From: Rheum nobile | Taxonomy: Eukaryota; Streptophyta; Magnoliopsida; Caryophyllales; Polygonaceae | NCBI GenBank assembly: GCA_027886185.1 | Contig: WOAB01000103.1 | Location: forward strand, 1,860,001 to 1,924,000 | Length of the DNA stretch: 64,000 nucleotides | Direction: 5' to 3' | Part shown: positions 1-10,289 of the stretch, one piece after another | Layout of the letters: the number at the start of each line of letters is the position of its first letter | Numbering within the stretch: the first letter of the stretch is position 1 | The notes under the pieces: model-generated | The model's input: the letters and a program-made list of their open reading frames with translations, nothing else | Told to the model about the DNA's origin: nothing | The model's database searches: none | Program-made: the position numbers and the translations under genes

Positions 1-243
1 TATCTCAGATAGTATTGTTAAATCGTTTGACTACACGACAAAATACAGAGTAAAGAATAATGAACACTTTGAAATTCTTTTTACCATTTTTGTAAAGTGG
101 CATTTTTACTAGAGCTCTCCTTGTAAGATTCACAAACTTGGCAATCTATACAAATGCAGTTGTGAAATCATACAAATTACCCAAATTATTGACCAACAAT
201 TTACCTATGAATTGCATATTGCATATATGTGTTATATGAACCC
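1..243. other. Unassigned AT-rich flank
   Basis: No coding signal or repeat was recognised here. Similarity to the second LINE copy in this window (minus strand near 24.3 kb) only becomes visible from about position 244. This stretch is therefore either DNA flanking a 5'-truncated LINE or strongly diverged LINE 5' sequence. Confidence 0.4.
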
Positions 244-312
244 ACATCACAACTCTAGAAACAAGTCCCCTAACTGTCTTTGGACATGGGGCGATCATTT
301 CATTATTTTTTT

Positions 313-1310
313 ATGAAGATCACAACCTGGAACTGTCGAGGGATTGGTAAAAAACCATTTGGATGGACATTGAATCCTTTTGTAAAAATGAAAGGATCCA
401 ATTACTCGCATTATTTGAAACAAGAACGAACAAAGATCCCAGCGACAAACTTTGGAATAAAGCTGGTTTTGACCAATTCCACTTTGTTCCTGCCATTGGT
501 TCCTCTGGTGGTATCTGTGTCATGTGGAAAACGTATCAGCTTACAAATGAAATTCTTGAATTATACAAAATTAAACCAAGATTTGTCAGTATTAAGTATA
601 CAAATCTATCCATAAATATTAAAGTCTTGCTTATTCTCACATATGCCCCACCGAATGAAGCTGGTAAAAATGAGTTCTGGGAAACCATTATCACTTTTAT
701 CAAAAATCGTGATTTTCCTTGCATTATTATGGGTGACCTTAATGAAATACAAGATCCAACTGAAAAATTGGGTCCCCCCCCTCCCCCCCCCCCCCCCCCC
801 CCCCCCCCACATTGACAAAATTTGCGAGATTAAGACAATTTACAAATGAATGTGAATTACTAGATATACCAATACAAAGAAATACCTTTACCTGGAGAAA
901 AAACAAAACTAAAATTGATAACATTTACGAGAAACTTGATAGAGTCCTAATTCATCACTAAATCTTGCAATGGTATCCAGATATATGTACCAAACATTAT
1001 GCATTTACTAGCTCTGACCATTGTCAAATATCCATTGAACAATTTACGACAACTCCTTTCAAAAATCAACCCTTCAAATTTGAAAAAAATTGGATGCCTA
1101 GAAAGGACTTTAGAAATGTAGTAAAACAAGCTTGGAGAACAAACTATCATGGATCTAGAATGTATAATCTAGTATCTAAGACAAAGTTACTAAAAAAAAT
1201 GCTAAAATTTGGAACAAAAGCATATTTGGTAATGTGTTCACCCAGCTCCAAAATATTGAGAAACAACTTTCTGAAATTCAAATAGAAATCTGTACAAACT
1301 CTAACAACAA
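313..1310 (+). pseudogene. LINE ORF2 N-terminal part: APE-type endonuclease
   Basis: The ATG at 313 opens ORF2 with MKITTWNCRGIGKK, the usual first strand of an APE-like endonuclease. A frameshift near 360 moves the frame to 363-815, which holds the motifs LLALFETRT, LILTYAPP and IIMGDLNEIQDP. After a C-rich tract the frame resumes (TFTWRKN, EKLDRVLIHH, then a stop) and continues at 965-1285 with SSDHCQI, the active-site SDH motif. By family knowledge this domain nicks target DNA to prime reverse transcription. At least one frameshift and one stop, plus the C-tract, break it. The equivalent part of copy 2 gives the same order. Confidence 0.85.
774..808 (+). repeat. Poly(C) tract of 35 nt with one T
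   Basis: An almost pure run of C, with a T at 782, lies in the endonuclease reading frame just after KLG. In copy 2 the same place reads GGIIPPLSKF, so a short proline-coding C cluster is the likely seed. Uninterrupted C runs this long are uncommon in plant DNA. This is either slippage expansion or a sequencing or assembly error. Confidence 0.9.
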
Positions 1311-1894
1311 TTTAATCAAGCAATCCACTCTGAATCTAAGCAGCAAACCTGCAATCCACCTCCTACTCTTCATCAAAAGAAAAAACCCTATGTTAAAACA
1401 CCTGCAATCCACCTCCTACTCTTCATCAAAAGCAAACCTGCAATCCACCTCCTAAGGCTAGATACCTCGATCAGGTGGAAAGTTGACCCCAACATCTCCA
1501 TTTTCGGGTTGTATCCCAGACAGATGGAGACAATTTTCATTTGATGCTTCGGTTTGTGGGGTGCCTCATTCTTTTTTCGGTACCCCGCAGTGCCTAATTC
1601 CTGGATCTAGAAAAGCAAACAACCCCTGCAAATGTTAAACTATATCCGAGACGAGATCAACACCAATGAAGAACCAAGTCAACGCTTGGCGTTGTGATCG
1701 GTAGAAGAGAAATCCAGGCTAAGCCCGCGTCGCGACGACTCTGATGGGACTGCAATGACGACCACTGCAATCGACATACCATGGATCTGTATCTTCCTAA
1801 ATCCTGGCATGTAAAGACAAGAAATCCAGGTTCTTTCTATCCAACACTAATCTATTTGAAATTTCTGCTTGGCTGCTTGCATTTAGGAATTTGT

Positions 1895-1902
1895 CTATAA
1901 AT
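1895..1902 (+). promoter_or_regulatory. Possible TATA box upstream of ORF 2064
   Basis: CTATAAATACTGGGG sits about 170 bp before the ATG of the small ORF. The intervening leader is pyrimidine-rich and has no long ORF, as in a plant 5' UTR. Promoter activity is inferred from layout only. Confidence 0.4.
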
Positions 1903-2063
1903 ACTGGGGGGTTAGTAACCCCAATTTGCATACTCAAAATTCCCAACAGAAAATTCATACACAAAAAGCTACTGGCTTATCTGGTTTGAAGTGTTTATGC
2001 GTCTATCCTTCTCTGGCTGTCTACTTTCTGCTTGTTTCTCTTTATCTCTAGAAGTCTTCTGCA

Positions 2064-2357
2064 ATGGAAAGAGGTAATCCCTCTTATTCTGATTTCTTAC
2101 GTTCTGAACCACCAACCAAATCGGCTTCACAAACCAAAAATAGATCTAACCCGTTCATTGTGATCAATGAACCTACTTCTGAAGCTTTTGAAAAAAGGTC
2201 AAACAAACAAAGTTTTCCCTCTTCAAACAAGGATAAGGGGAAAGCTAAAGTTAATTATGAGGAAACTTATTTTGCAAAACTAGCAAAAGTGAGGGAAAAT
2301 ATTAAAAAACAGAAGGAGACATCACTCATGGGGTATGTTATAGGAAATCCCTTATAA
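2064..2357 (+). CDS. Hypothetical 97-residue protein in the insert
   Basis: The ORF starts MERGNPSYSDFLRSE and ends MGYVIGNPL. It is hydrophilic and rich in Ser, Lys and Asn, with a basic stretch around residues 50-85 (KDKGKAKVNYEE, RENIKKQKE) that may be helical. It has no membrane segment or cysteines. A TATA-like site lies upstream and no further coding follows. I do not recognise the family; it could be the truncated first protein of a retroelement. The start is the first ATG after the putative leader. Confidence 0.4.
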   Translation: MERGNPSYSDFLRSEPPTKSASQTKNRSNPFIVINEPTSEAFEKRSNKQSFPSSNKDKGKAKVNYEETYFAKLAKVRENIKKQKETSLMGYVIGNPL

Positions 2358-3746
2358 TTACCAAAAGCTTTCACCAAGCTTAAAACAGAATGGAGATTTT
2401 CTGGTCAAACAAGGTATGATTCATCGATTATTTGATAAACTGTTCTAAATGAATTAAACACAAAACTACAAGAGGTGATGGTACATGATTAAAGTATTCT
2501 TCTCTACCATTATCTGTTTCTGTCTTAATGTAGGTAGCAAACCAATATGTCCAAGGACATGATCTGGCAGCTAGCAACCATCCAGTCATGGAAGAAAATT
2601 GAGAATACATGAAACAACTTGCATACCTGGTGCAAAACTCCACCTAAAGAAGTCAAAACTACAGAAACCAGGACTCACTTTGGGAACATAGAATGGTGTA
2701 GTTCAAGAACACAATCAAAGACCAATGATTCAAGCATCTCAGAAACACCTAATACCAGAAAGGTCACCAACAGTCCGGAATGAAAAGGATATGAAAAAAT
2801 TATACAACCCCCAAGAATGCGAAATTTCTAAAGGAGCAAGTCAAAAGTGTAACATTCATGTATTTTAAGTATAGTTTATGCTGTAATACATAAAATGCTA
2901 CCATTCTGATGTACTCTCCCCCAAAACTCCCTTGTTCACAAACTTCTGTTTTGTTTGGATTATATGTATTATCTCCTGGTTTTCACTTTACAGGATAATG
3001 CATGTATATTATTTACCCAAGTTTTCTTTGGTTATAAAATAACAACTAGGTCAGCCAACTGAATTGCAACATCTCTGCTTCTCTCAGTATATCAATGACC
3101 AATATCAAAGATACTTTCAAATTCCTGAACATATTGTTTCAATAACGGTTACAACCCATGTCGTTTTCATACTTGTCCTATTCAATTAGTGTAACCATAA
3201 CCCAGCTTAACCTGATGGTGCCTTTAACCCACAATAAACCTTTTTTTACCAATTACAAGACTATTGAATGCTTTTCTAACATCTTTTTAGGCTTGTTTAT
3301 TTTCGTTGGTCCTTGCTCTATACAAACTTGGATGGTATGATACTCATTGCATTCCCGAAGCTGCTTGAATACGTTAGCTAAGTTTCCGGTTTTAGTCGTG
3401 GTGGTAGTTGTGGCTCAATAAAGACCCCTTTGACCTTAGGGAAACATCATGGTTGAGACTCCTGAAGACCCCTCCTATACGCAAGAGCAACATCAAGGAA
3501 GTCCGTTCAGCTCTTTCGTAGGTTTATCCTGATCAACTTCTCCTGGTGGCACGTTTCTCCTGCTTATTCCCTCTCTCCTTTTGCTTTTAATCTTTCTGTA
3601 TTTTGGTTTTTTTTTGATGTATTTTTCTGGTTTGTCTGTTTATTTCCATGCCCGGTCCGTCCGGCACCGATTCTTCAGCCTCTCGATCTACCCGATGTTG
3701 CTATGTGGGGTACGTCGAATTCTTACCTTATAAAAATAAATAAAGA

Positions 3747-4920
3747 GATTCAGAAGTGAAGAAATGAATGAGAGCTTACTTCGGGAGAACCTTGAACTAA
3801 TTCAATATGAAATCTCAACAGAGGAAAATATTGAACTAATAAGAAATGTCTCTAATGAAGAGATCAAGAATGCTATTTTTGACATTGGGTCGGATAAATC
3901 TCCAGGACCTGATGGTATGACAGCAGAATTCTATCAAAAATATTGGAATATTATAGGTCCTTCTGTGATTCATGAAGTTAAGAGTTTTTTCCTTTCAGGA
4001 AAACTACTCAACAAAATCAATCATACATATATCGTTAATACCAAAATGCGATAATCCTAACTCTACAAACCATTATAAACCTATTAGCCTATGCTCTACA
4101 ATTTATAAGATTATATCAAAAATTCTTAACAAGACTGAAAACTACTATAGAAAAATTAATCCACCCTTTGTAAGGAGCCTTTGTAGCAAACAGAGCTATT
4201 CAAGATAACATTTTAATAACTCATGAAATTTTTCATTCCTTTAAATCAAAACAAGAAGCAGAAGGATTCATAGCACTTAAACTAGACATGGAAAAAGCCT
4301 ATGATAGAATTGAATGGAATTTTATTATTCATATCATGGAAAAATTTGGATTCCATGAAAAATTTATCAACTGGATTAAAGAATGTATTACGATTGTGTC
4401 GTTCTCATTGCTAGTCAACAATGGCCCTACGAAAATCTTCAAACCGACAAGAGGACTTAGACAGGGAGACCCCCTATCACCCTTTCTCTTTATTTTAGGA
4501 TCTAAAATCCTAGCTCGGAAACTACAACGAGCATTTGATAGACCTCGAAAACCTATCGGATTTCAAATCTCTAGACATGGAACTCATATTCCTATTTTGG
4601 CCTATGCGGATGACATTATGATATTCTCAAAAGCAAAACAAGAAACCTGTAAAGAAATCAAGGACATTGTAGATGAATACTGTAAAATATCTGGACAAAA
4701 AGTAAACTTTCATAAATTTGCCTTCCAAGTTACGAAGAAGCTAATCACTACAAAAAATTGGCAATCCAAGGAACACTTATAATAACAAACATGATATCCC
4801 TTGAAAAATATCTAGGATGTCCTATCATTAATGGTATGGTCAATTCTAATACATTTGTTGATCTTTTGATTAGTACACAACAATAACTAACTAAATGGAA
4901 AGCAAATTCCTTATCTCAAG
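3747..4920 (+). pseudogene. LINE ORF2 reverse transcriptase domain (copy 1)
   Basis: The reading runs through ENLELIQYEIS, DKSPGPDGMTAEFYQ (RT motif), a frameshift near 4040, SLCSTIYKIISKI, then LDMEKAYDRIEWNF, GLRQGDPLSPFLFIL and the catalytic block LAYADDIMIFSKA at about 4600-4635. It ends with EKYLGCPIINGMVNS and KWKANSLSQ at the junction with the LTR. The YADD box is intact here, unlike copy 2, but several frameshifts and stops prevent translation. The downstream zinc-binding and RNase H parts are missing. Confidence 0.88.
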
Positions 4921-5179
4921 TGTAATATCCCACATTTTGTACGGGTAAATTTTGAATTTTCTTAAACCCATATTGCGAGTCAGATTTATTTCAGGGAGAG
5001 ATGAACATTCTGTGTAATGTTTAATCTCTGTAATATTTATCTGAGCAATATAAAATACAGTTGAGGTATTTTTGGGTTAAAAGGTCATTCGTGTATGAAT
5101 ATAATTAACCCGGGATTAAGAAAAGTTCACCATTCGGTAAGAAAGACAAAACGGGCAAAAAGGGGTAAATTTGGCCTTG

Positions 5180-5760
5180 ACCGCACCCTGGCCGCACCCT
5201 GCCGCACCCGCGGCGAAGGCCAATGCTAGTGGCGGTATCAAGTCGGCCACCGCACCCCGCGGCCACGCCACCGCACCCCGCGGTGAGCCGCTGTCACTCG
5301 ACAAGTTGCAGTGCAACTTGTGCAGCTGCAGAACTAGGCTTGGCGAGTCACCTAGCCTACTCCAAGTTGTCTGGCCACCTCATCCTTGTTCTCATCTGAT
5401 GGTAAGCTACTTGTTTGGAATATAAAAGGAGGGAGGAAGTCGAGGAGGAGAGCTCTAACACAGCTGCAACTTCACCTCCTCTCCTCTGAAAATCTCCATT
5501 GAAGCCAAGCTTTTGAGCTTTGTTTGGGAAGTGATCGGATCTCTTTGAGTGGTCACAAGGTGCTCCTAAGAGGTATTCAAAGGTCTAAAGTGTTGGGAGA
5601 TCAAAGCCACAACAAATCGAATTCGATCGGATCGATTTGGGTGAGTCTTCCATCAAAAATCTATCGAAGGCTCTCGCCTCTGTCATCTCGCCGCACCCGC
5701 GGCAAGGCACCACCGCACCCCATCGCACCCCGCGGTGAGAGCCGACCGCACCCGCGGCAG
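5180..5760 (+). repeat. CCGCACCCGCGG repeat clusters in the LTR
   Basis: About nine copies of CCGCACCC(C)GCGG variants, many containing CCGCGG, lie in two clusters at 5180-5285 and 5690-5760. They flank the TATA box and likely transcript start. Their GC content contrasts with the AT-rich remainder of the LTR. They could be regulatory repeats or a methylation-dense island. Confidence 0.7.
5421..5428 (+). promoter_or_regulatory. LTR TATA box
   Basis: TATAAAAG, followed by a purine-rich leader, stands in mid-LTR where the U3/R boundary is expected. Transcription of the element would start about 30 bp downstream. Confidence 0.6.
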
Positions 5761-7295
5761 GCTGGGTTCGTGTGTGTGTTCTTGGGTGTTTGGTTGCGAG
5801 CGAGGCTTGGTTCCTTCGATTCCTTTTGTATTCTTTTAGATTCATATATGTAGATATTGAATCTAACTTAAGATCTCGTTATGGGGCATTCCAGAGGGAT
5901 TTAATATCCAGAATCTGTCCCAGTTTCAGACTCAAGAACCGTTGTCTCTAAGCTTGTAAAGCTTTCGACTAATCTAAGGCAAGTGGCGGTTCGCTCTTGC
6001 TTATCATTCCATATTTCCATTGATTATCAATTGCTTAATTGTTAATTAATTTGGAATGATTTATTGAATTGTTGGGGACAATTTTACTAAATGATATAAA
6101 AGGAATATGATATTATAATAGGTTGTATATCTGTTAGAACAACGCTATTATAAATATATATGTTGGCCTGAGGGCTTTGATATGATTACTGTTGTGCCTG
6201 GACTATTTAGTTAGCACGAGTATTCGTAGGAGCAATGGACTAATTGAGGTCTAGTCGTTTCTTGATAATGAAAATGGTGCTAAGAGTTCTAAACTCAGAG
6301 ACCATTTGGTGGGTCATGACCTTTCTCTGTACTTGGTATGGAGATGGTGGCACGAAGCTGGTGCTACAAACTTGGGATTTGTCCCTATCAGAAGTATGTC
6401 CCGCTGTCGGCAGGCATATAATTAAAAGCCTATAACGTGGTGTGCATTTTGGAATTAAATAAGATAAGTGCCCGAGCGCACAGGATTAATAAACCTCAGA
6501 CGAGTAGTACAGCTAGGGAATAGTACAGCTAGGAAAGCTCGTCTTGACTTTGATCAGAGTATCGTTCTCTTTCCAATCTGGATTCGCATTAAGCGGTGAG
6601 GTTGGTCGTGAACCGAAACATCAAGTCATTTTTGAACGCTTGTATGATTAATTAATGTTCCCCAACATTTGTCATGCTTTCCGATAGGACTCAATTCATT
6701 GGAGTCTTTTTTTGGGTTGATTGCTGTAAGACTCGGTCTTTCAAAATCTTCTCTTGATCATGCTGCTTCATATATTCCAGTAGGAGTATGGTGGTTGACT
6801 ATCATCATCGGTTTTAACTCGAGAAACGATGAGTCTAACCTAATACGACTACTTCGAACCACTCTGCTTTGTACCCTTGCGTAGTCTTTCATTAGACTAA
6901 CCAACCGAAATTGTTCTCTGCATGGTTGGCTGGTGTCATCCGTTTGATTCGGCACATCAGATAAGCATCCGAGGAAGGGAGGCTAGAACGAGTATACAAG
7001 TAAACGTATTTTAATGGTTTATCAGGCTACGATCCTTGGCAGGTGATCTTTATGATCAAGACCCATGTACTTATATTTATAAAGACTTCCGCTAAATACT
7101 CTATTTTGTCCTATGGGGATTGGGATGTAATCCCCATACATATGTTTTAATTAAAGGTTTTGATGTTTATATCTTAACCGTTGTTTATAAATTGTGTTTA
7201 AACCGGTAAAGTCTGGGGTGGCTTCGGTGCGGAAACCGAGGTCACTGGCGATAATACATTTCCAAACGGATTGAAATTTGGGGGTGTTACAGATC

Positions 7296-7308
7296 TGGTA
7301 TCAGAGCC
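7296..7308 (+). other. Primer binding site, initiator-tRNA-Met type
   Basis: TGGTATCAGAGCC follows the LTR end by four bases. It matches the classic plant retroelement site complementary to the 3' end of initiator tRNA-Met. Only about 65 bp of internal sequence follow before the junction with a second element. Confidence 0.85.
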
Positions 7309-7375
7309 AAAAGTTTTAAAACGGGTTTGGGATTTCATAAACCATTTACTCATTTTAAAACGGGTTTGGGGTTTC

Positions 7376-8830
7376 ATAGATACCTTGGCTGGTGATGAAT
7401 GCTGTTTTTTCTTGGTCGTCGGGATCCATGAGGATCTGATTGTAGCCGCTGAAAGCGTCCATGAAGGTGAGCATTTCGTGCCCCGCTGTGGCATCGACCA
7501 TGGCGTCGATATGGGGTAGAGGAAACGAGTCCTTGGGACAAGCCTTGTTGAGGTCTGTGAAGTCGATGCAGACTCTCCATTTGCCGTTCTTCTTCTGGAT
7601 TACGACCACGTTGGCTAGCCATTCAGGATAGTGGACCTCTCTGATTTTTCCTGTTTCCAATAAGTTTCTGACTTCGTCGTCGACTATTTTGTCCCGCTCG
7701 GGAGCGAACTTCCTGCATTTTTGCTTAACAGGGGGATGAGATGGATCCACGTTTAATTTATGAGTAATAACGTTGGGAGATATTCCGACCATATCCTCAT
7801 GCGACCATGCGAAACAGTCGGCATTGGTTCTGAGAAAATCGAGAAGTTGTTGTCTGGTCGAGTCGTCCAGATCTGACCCGACCCTTACCGTTTGGCTTGG
7901 CTTTGAAGGATCTAGTGCGATCTCGTCGAGTTTCTCCATTTCTGGTTCAACGTATCGACTAGGTCCTTCGCCGTTCTGTGATTGCTATGCGGTCTTGTGT
8001 TCGACTGCATTCTTCATGGAAGCGACGTAGCATTCCTTTGCGGTCTTTTTATTTCCTCTGATCTCTTGGACCCCCCATTCAGTAGGGAACTTGATGACCT
8101 GGTGATATGTTGAAGGTACTGCCTTCATAGCGTGTATCCATGGCCTGCCAAGGATACAATTATAGGGAGACGGACAGTCTAGGACTAAGAATTTAACTTG
8201 TTGGTTGATTCCTCCAGCGTATGTGGTCAGAATGATTTCACCAGTCGTGTGTTTAACCTCACCGCTGAACCCGACCAGTGGGGTCGACTTCTTGATTAGG
8301 TCGTTCTCAGTCAAACCCATTTCTTTAAGAGCATCAAGGGTCAAGAGATTTGTCGAGCTCCCTGTATCGATTAGTATTCTCCGTATTAAGCAATTTCCAA
8401 TGGACAAAGAGATTACCAGACCGTCGTGGTGACCATCCGACCCGTCGGAGTCGGACTCGTCGAAAGTGACCGTCGGAAGGTCGGAAGTTCTCCTCGGCTT
8501 GAATTCCGATGCTTCGGGCTTGTCGCCCTTGCTTTCTCTGGCGTGTCGCTTGGCCGCGGAGTACGTGTTCCCACATATGTCCGATCCTCCTGAAATGGTA
8601 TTGACAATTTTTGTATGGACAGGAGATGGGGGTTTGTTCTGTTTTACCTGATCTCGGCGTTCCATGGTGTCTTTTGCCCGTTCCGAGATGATGTCGCGTA
8701 GGAGCCCTTGTGAGAGCAGCCTAGCGACCTCCTTTCGCAGGGCGATGCACTCGTCGGTCGAATGATCGTGGTCGCCGTGGAATTCGCACCATCGACTCGT
8801 GTCCTTTTTGATATCCGGTCGGTCGCTCTT
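7376..8830 (-). pseudogene. Protease and partial RT of the Tat element
   Basis: Reading from 8830 downward: a gag-type finger CEFHGDHDHSTDEC (about 8790), the ORF from 8665 with the aspartic protease signature ILIDTGSSTNLL and the late motif CILGRPWIHAM, a TAG stop near 7985, then from 7939 the RT start with PDKIVDDEVRNLL-like sequence, PEWLANVVVIQKKNGKWR, DLNKACPKDSFPLPHID and DDQEKTAFITSQGIY. The catalytic YVDD region is absent. Two in-frame stops (TGA at the gag end, TAG before RT) fit C-to-T decay of CGA and CAG codons. The true polyprotein was probably one frame from gag to RT. Confidence 0.85.
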
Positions 8831-10234
8831 TCAGGGCCATCTTACGTCTTTTCCATACTTGTCGAAACTCTTGACGAGCTCCGACACGGAAATGTTGAAG
8901 TTATAAGATTGGACCCTGGGAGGCAACGCAGAACCGTCTCTCCATTCCTGTGATCTGTCTTGGAAAGAGCTTACCTGATTTGGTTCGTTTCGAGTACGAG
9001 AATAGGGATGTGGACGTCTATCTCGACGGTTGTCGGAGGAATGTTTTCGATCTGATGGATCGGGTCCGCGTGAGGCTTTACGCGACTCATGGTCCTCTTC
9101 CAATCTTACCTCGGCCATAGTTTTGTCCTGGACATCTTCAAAGCTTTTGCATGGGTACTTCGTAATCTCGTCGTAGAGATTGCTGTCTTTGACTAAGCCT
9201 TGTCGGAAGGCTTCGATAGACGTTGTGACGTCACAATGGGGGATTCCCACTTTCTCTTTGTTGTACCTGTTAAGATAATTCCGGAGAGGTTCGTTGTACC
9301 TTTGCGTGACTCGGTAGAGGTCACTCGATTGTTTCTCGTGCTTCCGACTGCTGGCGAACTGACTCTTAAAAGAGTTGACCAGATCCGCGAATGATGCGAT
9401 CGTTCCTTGAGGCAAACGCATAAACCAAGTTAGTGCGGGACCCGCGAGGATTGTGCCAAAGCTTTTGCATATGACGGCCTTGCGGCTTTCCCTTGAAACA
9501 GATGCAGCCATTAGTTTTTGTTTATAGAGAGAGATATGGTCATCTGGATCGGTGGTGCCGTCGAACGTCGCCATGTTGGGGAGATGGAACTTCTTGGGGA
9601 TCTCGACCCTTGCGATTTCTTCGATGAACGGGGATTCTTCGAATCCGCCAGACGCTTCTCTCTCGATCGGCTGCGGGACTCCTGAGAGCCTGTTGAAGCG
9701 ATCGTCGATCGTCTTCATATGTCGGTCGAGCGTTTGCTGGAAGAGAGCCATGATATCTGGCGGATTGGCAACCTGTGGTTCGTCGATTCGGGGCCCAACA
9801 GACCCGATCGGTGTGGAAAAGGTGACATGGTTAGTCGAAAATGGACTAGCGAAAGGAGTTCGAGACGTACCCTCAGTGTGTCCAAGACGTCGTACGCTTG
9901 GAGGCGTTGGCTCGATGTTGTCCATGTCGAGGCGTGTTCGGACGCCGCCGTGGATGGGCGCGTTCCTAGATCCTGAAGCCCCTGATTGTACCTGCGACTT
10001 AAGAGACTCATTTTCACGAGTTAGTTGCGCGATCTCGGCTTCGGATTGGATTGACAACGCGGCTAGGGCTTCAGTTTTTTGACGTTGTTGGGCTAGTTCC
10101 TCTTGAAGGGTGGCCATTTTTTTAGAGAGTTCTTGGAACTGGGTTGGAGTAGGATTTTCGGTTGGGTTTTCTGTAGTTTGGGTTTCGTCTTCGAGACGTG
10201 GTTCTTGATTGTCAGTAGAAGGATCGATAGTCAT
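8831..10234 (-). CDS. Gag-like polyprotein N-terminus (467 residues) of the Tat element
   Basis: The ORF starts MTIDPSTDNQEPRLEDET with an acidic head. A coiled-coil-prone stretch follows at about residues 35-85 (KKMATLQEELAQQ), then a retrotransposon gag domain at about 210-370 with FHLPNMATFDGTTDPDDHI, GPALTWFMRLP and ESRKAVICKSFGTIL. An Arg/Asp-rich tail ends at KYGKDVRWP and a TGA stop. By family knowledge Gag forms the virus-like particle that holds element RNA. The start is the first ATG downstream of the primer-site region. The frame is open over 1.4 kb, so the element may be fairly young. Confidence 0.85.
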   Translation of the reverse strand: MTIDPSTDNQEPRLEDETQTTENPTENPTPTQFQELSKKMATLQEELAQQRQKTEALAALSIQSEAEIAQLTRENESLKSQVQSGASGSRNAPIHGGVRTRLDMDNIEPTPPSVRRLGHTEGTSRTPFASPFSTNHVTFSTPIGSVGPRIDEPQVANPPDIMALFQQTLDRHMKTIDDRFNRLSGVPQPIEREASGGFEESPFIEEIARVEIPKKFHLPNMATFDGTTDPDDHISLYKQKLMAASVSRESRKAVICKSFGTILAGPALTWFMRLPQGTIASFADLVNSFKSQFASSRKHEKQSSDLYRVTQRYNEPLRNYLNRYNKEKVGIPHCDVTTSIEAFRQGLVKDSNLYDEITKYPCKSFEDVQDKTMAEVRLEEDHESRKASRGPDPSDRKHSSDNRRDRRPHPYSRTRNEPNQVSSFQDRSQEWRDGSALPPRVQSYNFNISVSELVKSFDKYGKDVRWP

Positions 10235-10272
10235 GGTTGGAAAGTTTCGGAAGGATGATCGGCAAGTTGCCC

Positions 10273-10289
10273 CACGGTAGGCGCCAAAT
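10273..10289 (-). other. Primer binding site region of the Tat element
   Basis: On the minus strand the sequence after the LTR reads ATTTGGCGCCTACCGTGGGG. TTGGCGCC(C/T)ACCGTGGGG is a familiar primer-site string of plant Tat-like elements. I did not assign the tRNA. Confidence 0.65.

Larger units (their letters stand above)
1321..3745. mobile_element. Foreign insert in LINE copy 1, class unknown
   Basis: LINE homology stops after codons for NNNLIKQ (about 1320) and restarts at RFRSEEMNESL (about 3747). The roughly 2.4 kb between holds three copies of a short repeat (CTGCAATCCACCTCCTACTC, near 1351, 1401 and 1437), a TATA-like CTATAAATA at 1895, a short ORF at 2064-2357, and a 3' end reading TTACCTTATAAAAATAAATAAA. 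An A-rich 3' end next to the junction suggests a retroposed sequence, possibly an RNA-derived element with its own promoter. No RT, transposase or LTR pair was found, so the class is open. Positions 2360-3150 show nothing further. Confidence 0.5.
244..4920 (+). mobile_element. LINE retrotransposon copy 1, degenerate and interrupted
   Basis: This is a plus-strand L1-type non-LTR element in the same family as the copy at 17.3-26.6 kb and the stub at 63.95-64.0 kb. The order is ORF2 start (313), endonuclease (313-1310), a foreign insert (about 1321-3745), reverse transcriptase (3747-4920), then an abrupt end at an LTR that begins at 4921. Copy 2 encodes a linker region of roughly 100 residues after the endonuclease that is missing here, so the insert also removed LINE sequence. 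The zinc-binding and RNase H ends are absent. Frameshifts, in-frame stops and a homopolymer tract show the copy is dead. Confidence 0.88.
4921..7291 (+). mobile_element. Long LTR of a chromovirus-like Ty3/gypsy element
   Basis: The segment starts TGTAATATCCC and ends GGGTGTTACA, giving inverted TGTAA/TTACA ends. It is about 2.37 kb and is followed after four bases by a methionine-tRNA primer site. Long LTRs with such ends and this primer fit the Del/Tekay chromovirus group by family knowledge. It contains a TATA box at 5421 and two GC-rich clusters of CCGCACCCGCGG-type repeats (5180-5285 and 5690-5760). No matching 3' LTR is in the window and almost no internal region survives. The ORFs inside look like chance readings of the GC-rich repeats. 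Confidence 0.75.

Noticed and set aside
9552..10082. 176-residue plus-strand ORF
   Set aside because: It lies opposite the clear minus-strand gag frame and has no family signature.
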